A DNA stretch of 8,856 nucleotides from CAZLNO01 sp964561005 (lineage in GTDB: Bacteria; Pseudomonadota; Alphaproteobacteria; Kiloniellales; Rhodovibrionaceae): positions 1-8,856 of the forward strand of contig CAZLNO010000131.1 of the NCBI GenBank assembly GCA_964561005.1, given 5' to 3'. Of the stretch, positions 6,083 through 8,856 are shown in pieces (position 1 is the stretch's first letter; each line of letters starts with the position of its first letter). A model generated the notes under the pieces. The model was not told the origin of the DNA and did no database searches. It worked only from the letters and a program-made list of their open reading frames with translations. Position numbers and translations under genes: made by a program.

Positions 6083-6499
6083 ATGTCGTTTCGAGCCTTT
6101 TGCCGGGCGCTGGCCCTGCCCCTCGCCGTCGTCATGCTCTTGCTGACCGGCCCTCTGGCCGCCGCCCAGGCCGCGATGGTCTCCACCGACACCGTGCTGT
6201 CGCAGACCGCCGCCGAGGCCGACCGGACCCGGGTTCTGGACTTCCTGGCGCGCGAGGACGTGCGGGCGCAGATGCAGGCGCTGGGCGTGAGCCCGGAGGA
6301 GGCCGAGGCCCGGACCCGCGCCCTGTCGGACCAGGAGATCGCGCGCATCGCCGGGCGCCTGGACGAGGCCGAGGCCGGCCAGGGGACCATCGGCACCATC
6401 GTCGGCGCGGGCGTTCTGATCTTTCTCGTCCTGCTGCTGACGGACCTGCTGTGCCTGACCACCGTCTTCAACTTTACAAAGTGCGCCACGCGCGACTGA
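6083..6499 (+). CDS. PA2779-family exported protein with C-terminal membrane helix
   Basis: The product is 138 aa and fits the PA2779 family of unknown function, usually found beside a PA2778-type peptidase. It has a signal peptide at about 1-30 (hydrophobic LALPLAVVMLLLTGPLAAA, cleavage after AQA); a charged helical middle at 36-98 with the family-like stretches EADRTRVLDFLAREDVRAQ and LGVSPEEAEARTRALSDQEI; and one hydrophobic helix at about 103-123 followed by the short tail TTVFNFTKCATRD. It should be membrane-anchored by its C-terminus with the helical part in the periplasm. An AAGGG sits upstream of the ATG. The 3' end overlaps the next gene by 19 bases. The tail has Cys124 and Cys134. 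Family assignment is from memory of the pattern. Confidence 0.85.
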   Translation: MSFRAFCRALALPLAVVMLLLTGPLAAAQAAMVSTDTVLSQTAAEADRTRVLDFLAREDVRAQMQALGVSPEEAEARTRALSDQEIARIAGRLDEAEAGQGTIGTIVGAGVLIFLVLLLTDLLCLTTVFNFTKCATRD

Positions 6500-7449
6500 C
6501 CCGGAGGCCGCGCCGGCCCGGATGGCTGGCGGCCCTGCTGTGCGGCGCCATCCTCTCGGGGTGCGCCGGGCTGGAGGCCGGGCGGCTCGTCGAGGCGCCG
6601 GGCGACCTGCCGGCCCGCGCGCGGGTGGCGGGGGTGCCGTTCCATCCGCAGACCGAGGCCTATTGCGGGCCGGCGGCGCTGGCCACCGTCCTGGGCTGGT
6701 CGGGCCTGGAGGTCTCGCAGCAGGCGGTGGCGGCGCAGGTCTTCACCCCCGGCCGCACGGGCACGCTGCGCAGCGACATGGCGGCGGGCGCAAGGCGGCA
6801 TGGGCGCCTCGCCATCCCGGTGCGCGGCATGGAAGACCTGCTCACGGAGCTGGCGGCCGGGCATCCCGTGGTGGTGTTCCAGAACCTGGCGCTGGACTGG
6901 TGGCCGCGGTGGCATTACGCCGTGGCCTACGGCTACGACCTGCCGGCGCGGGAAGTCCACCTCCGCTCGGGCACCACGGCGCGGCGGGTCGTCGCCCTGG
7001 CCGCCTTCGAGCGCACCTGGGCGCGCGGCGATGACTGGGGCCTCGTGGTGACCCCGCCGGGGCGGCTGCCGGCCACCGCCCGTGAGCGGCCGGCGCTGGA
7101 GGCGGCCCATGGGCTGGAGCGGGCCGGACGGCCGCGCGCCGCCGCCACGGCCTACGCGACCATCGTCAAGCGCTGGCCGGAGAGCTATGCCGCGCGGATG
7201 GCGCTGGGCAATATCCGCTACGGCCTCGGCGAGCCGGCGCGCGCCGAGGCGGCGTTCCGGGCAGCGGCGGCGTTGCGGCCCCAGGCGCCGGCGCCCCGGA
7301 ACAACCTCGCCTACGCGCTGGCGGCACAGGGCCGGCGGGACGCGGCCGTCGCGGCCGCCCGCACCGCCGTGCGCCTCGCCGAGACCGCCGGCGACCCGGC
7401 ACCCTATCGCGACACCCTGACAGAGATGACCACCGCGGCGGGCCTTTAG
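6481..7449 (+). CDS. PA2778-family lipoprotein: C39-like cysteine peptidase with TPR repeats
   Basis: The product is 322 aa from GTG 6481. The N-terminus has basic residues (RLTRRPRRPGW), a hydrophobic core LAALLCGAIL, then lipobox LSGC with the lipidated Cys at residue 28. A C39-like papain-fold domain follows: Gln57 and Cys62 in HPQTEAYCGPAAL, and His145 in RWHYAVAYGYD, preceded by the family-like VVVFQNLALDWWPRWH. The third catalytic residue is not clear. Residues about 207-312 form TPR-like helices (GLERAGRPRAAATAYATIV; MALGNIRYGLGEPARAEAAF; NNLAYALAAQGRRDAAVAAA), likely for protein binding. The frame is open upstream of 6481, but only a start near 6481 puts the lipobox in place. The start has no clear Shine-Dalgarno and lies inside the PA2779-type gene, so coupled translation is likely. 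Substrate is unknown. Confidence 0.87.
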   Translation: MRHARLTRRPRRPGWLAALLCGAILSGCAGLEAGRLVEAPGDLPARARVAGVPFHPQTEAYCGPAALATVLGWSGLEVSQQAVAAQVFTPGRTGTLRSDMAAGARRHGRLAIPVRGMEDLLTELAAGHPVVVFQNLALDWWPRWHYAVAYGYDLPAREVHLRSGTTARRVVALAAFERTWARGDDWGLVVTPPGRLPATARERPALEAAHGLERAGRPRAAATAYATIVKRWPESYAARMALGNIRYGLGEPARAEAAFRAAAALRPQAPAPRNNLAYALAAQGRRDAAVAAARTAVRLAETAGDPAPYRDTLTEMTTAAGL

Positions 7450-7460
7450 GCGTTGTTAAC
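7445..7460 (+). promoter_or_regulatory. Second CtrA-like motif, upstream of the 59-aa gene
   Basis: TTTA, seven bases, then TTAAC: 8 of 9 fixed positions of the CtrA consensus TTAA-N7-TTAAC, with exact spacing. It overlaps the stop codon of the peptidase gene and lies 59 bases before the ATG at 7520. Taken with the motif at 6040, it suggests shared control. Function is inferred. Confidence 0.35.
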
Positions 7461-7519
7461 GCACCCGCCGCTATCGGTAAGCTGTGGCGAAAGTCAGGCG
7501 GGATCAGGGGGTGTCGTTG

Positions 7520-7699
7520 ATGTCCGACGAGGACGAACCCTACACCGACATGCTGCGCAGCTATGCGCGCGTGCTGCAGCAGATGGCGGTGGAGCAGGGC
7601 GAGGCCAACGCCGAGCGGCGGCGCGCGCTGGCGCTGGCGGCCGCCATGATGGAGACGCTTGCCACCGACGAGGACGTCCTGCCCGCGCGCCTGCACTGA
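7520..7699 (+). CDS. Small acidic helical protein of unknown function, 59 aa
   Basis: I do not recognise the family. The product starts MSDEDEPYTDMLRSYARVL and runs as one or two amphipathic helices with heptad-like hydrophobic spacing (LRSYARVLQQMAVEQ; ERRRALALAAAMMETLA) and an acidic TDEDVL near the end. No signal peptide or Cys is seen, so it is likely cytosolic, possibly a coiled-coil oligomer. I prefer ATG 7520, which has AGGGGG 8 bases upstream; an in-frame GTG at 7484 would give 71 aa and lacks a clear ribosome site. It starts 70 bases after the peptidase gene and ends 123 bases before the hydrolase gene, on the same strand as both. Confidence 0.65.
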   Translation: MSDEDEPYTDMLRSYARVLQQMAVEQGEANAERRRALALAAAMMETLATDEDVLPARLH

Positions 7700-7716
7700 C
7701 CGCCTGCCCCGGCGGT
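7699..7716 (+). repeat. Hairpin just after the 59-aa gene
   Basis: ACCGCC at 7699-7704 pairs with GGCGGT at 7711-7716 around a 6-base loop, beginning on the last base of the stop codon. A second short stem, GGCCG/CGGCC, follows at 7750-7764. Neither is followed by a T-run, so they are not canonical intrinsic terminators; Rho-type termination or mRNA 3'-end protection is possible. Confidence 0.3.
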
Positions 7717-7811
7717 CTGGCACGACCGCGCCAAGCCGCTTGACGACCCGGCCGCCGTCCGGCCATCAAGGGCCTTCACCGCATCCGGCGCGGCACGCCC
7801 GTCCGCGCGAG

Positions 7812-7817
7812 AAGGAG
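7812..7817 (+). promoter_or_regulatory. Shine-Dalgarno of the hydrolase gene
   Basis: AAGGAG ends 5 bases before the ATG at 7823 and fixes this start. An isolated TTGACG at 7740-7745 upstream could be a -35 box, but no convincing -10 follows at the right distance. Confidence 0.65.
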
Positions 7818-7822
7818 CCGGC

Positions 7823-8856
7823 ATGCCCCGTCGCAGCGAACACCTCGCCCTCCCCGGCGCTCCGATCGGAACCGAGCGCGCCCTCACCGTCCACCGCTAC
7901 GGCACGCCCGGCGCGCGGCCCAAGGCCTATGTCCAGGGCGCGCTGCACGCCGACGAGACGGCGGGAATGCTGACGGCGCTGCATCTGGTCGGCCAGCTCG
8001 ACGCGCTGGACCCGCCCGGCGGCGACGGCGCGGCGATCGCCGGCGAGGTGGTCGTCGTCCCGGCGGCGAATCCGATCGGGCTGGCGCAGGTGCTGGCCGG
8101 CATCCACCACGGGCGCCACGCGCTGGCCGACGGGCGCAACTTCAACCGCGGCTGGCCGCGGCTTCACGACGCCGTGGCGGAGCGCGTGGCCGGCCGTCTG
8201 GGCGACGACGCGGACGCGAACGTCGCCGCGATCCGCGCGGCGATGGGCGAACTGCTGGACGCGCGCACGGCCCGGCACGAGGGCGACCACCTGCGCCTCG
8301 CGCTGGCGCGGCTGGCGCACGACGCCGACCTGATCCTGGACCTGCACACCGACGACGAGGCGCTGGTCCACCTCTACCAGCTTCCCGACCACTGGCCGGA
8401 GACCGAGGCCCTGGCCGGCGACCTGGAGGCGGCGGCGGTGCTGCTGGCCGCCGATTCCGGCGGCGGGCCGTTCGACGAGGCGTGGTCGACAGTGTTCACC
8501 CGTCTGGCCGCGCGCTTTCCCGACACGCCCATCCCGCCGGCCTGCTGCGCCGTGACGGTGGAGCTGCGCGGGCGCGGCGACGTCGCGGACGACCTGGCCG
8601 CGCGCGACGCCGCCGCCCTGCTCAACGAGCTGCGCCGGCGCGGCATCGTCCGCGACGCGCCCGCCGCGGATGCGCCGCCCGCCTGCCCGGCCACCGACCT
8701 CGCCGCCACCGAGGTCCTGCATGCGCCGGTCGGCGGCATCGTGGCCTACCGCGTGCGCCCCGGCGACCACGTGGCGCGGGGCGATCTCGTGGCCGAGCTG
8801 GTCGACCCCTTCGCCCCGGACCCCGCCGCCGCCCGCACCCCGGTGGCCGCCGGCAC
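7823..8856 (+). CDS. Succinylglutamate desuccinylase/aspartoacylase-family zinc hydrolase (3' end cut by window edge)
   Basis: I translated 344 codons, starting MPRRSEHLALPGAPIGTE, open to the right edge. Members are M14-like zinc hydrolases that usually remove an acyl group from the nitrogen of an amino acid or related compound in the cytoplasm. Likely zinc ligands are His42 and Glu45 in GALHADETAG and His175 in ILDLHTDDEA; the substrate-site Arg pattern is DGRNFNRGWP; Glu247 in VTVELRG fits the catalytic base. After about residue 290 a barrel-sandwich segment follows (VLHAPVGGIVAYRVRPGDHVARGDLVAEL), resembling a biotinyl/lipoyl hybrid fold, as in the long bacterial members of this family. 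No Lys is present at the point where a lipoyl or biotinyl domain would be modified. The specific substrate is not readable; AstE itself is not indicated since no other ast genes are present. Confidence 0.88.
   Translation, partial: MPRRSEHLALPGAPIGTERALTVHRYGTPGARPKAYVQGALHADETAGMLTALHLVGQLDALDPPGGDGAAIAGEVVVVPAANPIGLAQVLAGIHHGRHALADGRNFNRGWPRLHDAVAERVAGRLGDDADANVAAIRAAMGELLDARTARHEGDHLRLALARLAHDADLILDLHTDDEALVHLYQLPDHWPETEALAGDLEAAAVLLAADSGGGPFDEAWSTVFTRLAARFPDTPIPPACCAVTVELRGRGDVADDLAARDAAALLNELRRRGIVRDAPAADAPPACPATDLAATEVLHAPVGGIVAYRVRPGDHVARGDLVAELVDPFAPDPAAARTPVAAG

Noticed and set aside
6073..6480. Extension of the peptidase gene upstream to 6073.
   Set aside because: It would cover the whole PA2779-type gene in another frame and bury the signal peptide and lipobox over 130 residues inside the protein.
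7766..8770. A 334-codon minus-strand frame opposite the hydrolase gene.
   Set aside because: It is Arg/Gly/Val/Gln-rich without motifs, while the plus strand carries an intact zinc-hydrolase site and a strong ribosome site.

Overview
The window looks like chromosomal DNA of a GC-rich alphaproteobacterium, perhaps Rhodospirillales-like. The basis is base composition, gene types, Shine-Dalgarno-led starts and two CtrA-like motifs; no marker gene fixes the taxonomy. There is no sign of insertion sequences, prophage or CRISPR.

Left part (1-5416, all minus strand): a complete HAAT-type (branched-chain amino acid family) ABC importer operon. In transcription order it holds an XRE-cupin regulator (4690-5343), a periplasmic substrate-binding protein (3379-4632), the ATPases LivG (2533-3300) and LivF (1803-2540), and the permeases LivH (938-1810) and LivM (941 to the left edge, cut). 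A good sigma-70-like promoter at 5381-5408 sits just upstream of the regulator and fixes its start. The last four genes overlap by 8, 8 and 4 bases, which suggests translational coupling. The binding protein is set apart from livG by 78 bases holding a hairpin that could raise its expression relative to the ATPases and permeases. The importer's ligand cannot be read from the sequence. The regulator next to the binding protein suggests expression responds to the ligand or a product of it.

Middle (5417-6082): a tRNA gene with anticodon CAT on the plus strand (5602-5677), with a possible extended -10 promoter upstream, and a convergent 72-codon gene of unknown function on the minus strand (5721-5939) with a strong Shine-Dalgarno.

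Right part (6083-8856, all plus strand): a two-gene PA2779/PA2778-type module (a small exported protein with a C-terminal membrane helix, then a lipoprotein with a C39-like cysteine peptidase domain and TPR repeats), a 59-aa acidic helical protein, and the first 344 codons of a succinylglutamate desuccinylase/aspartoacylase-family zinc hydrolase cut by the right edge. CtrA-like motifs (TTAG-N7-TTAAC and TTTA-N7-TTAAC) lie upstream of both the PA2779 gene and the 59-aa gene, raising the possibility of CtrA control. The PA2779/PA2778 pair is the least understood part of the window and the best candidate for an undescribed system.
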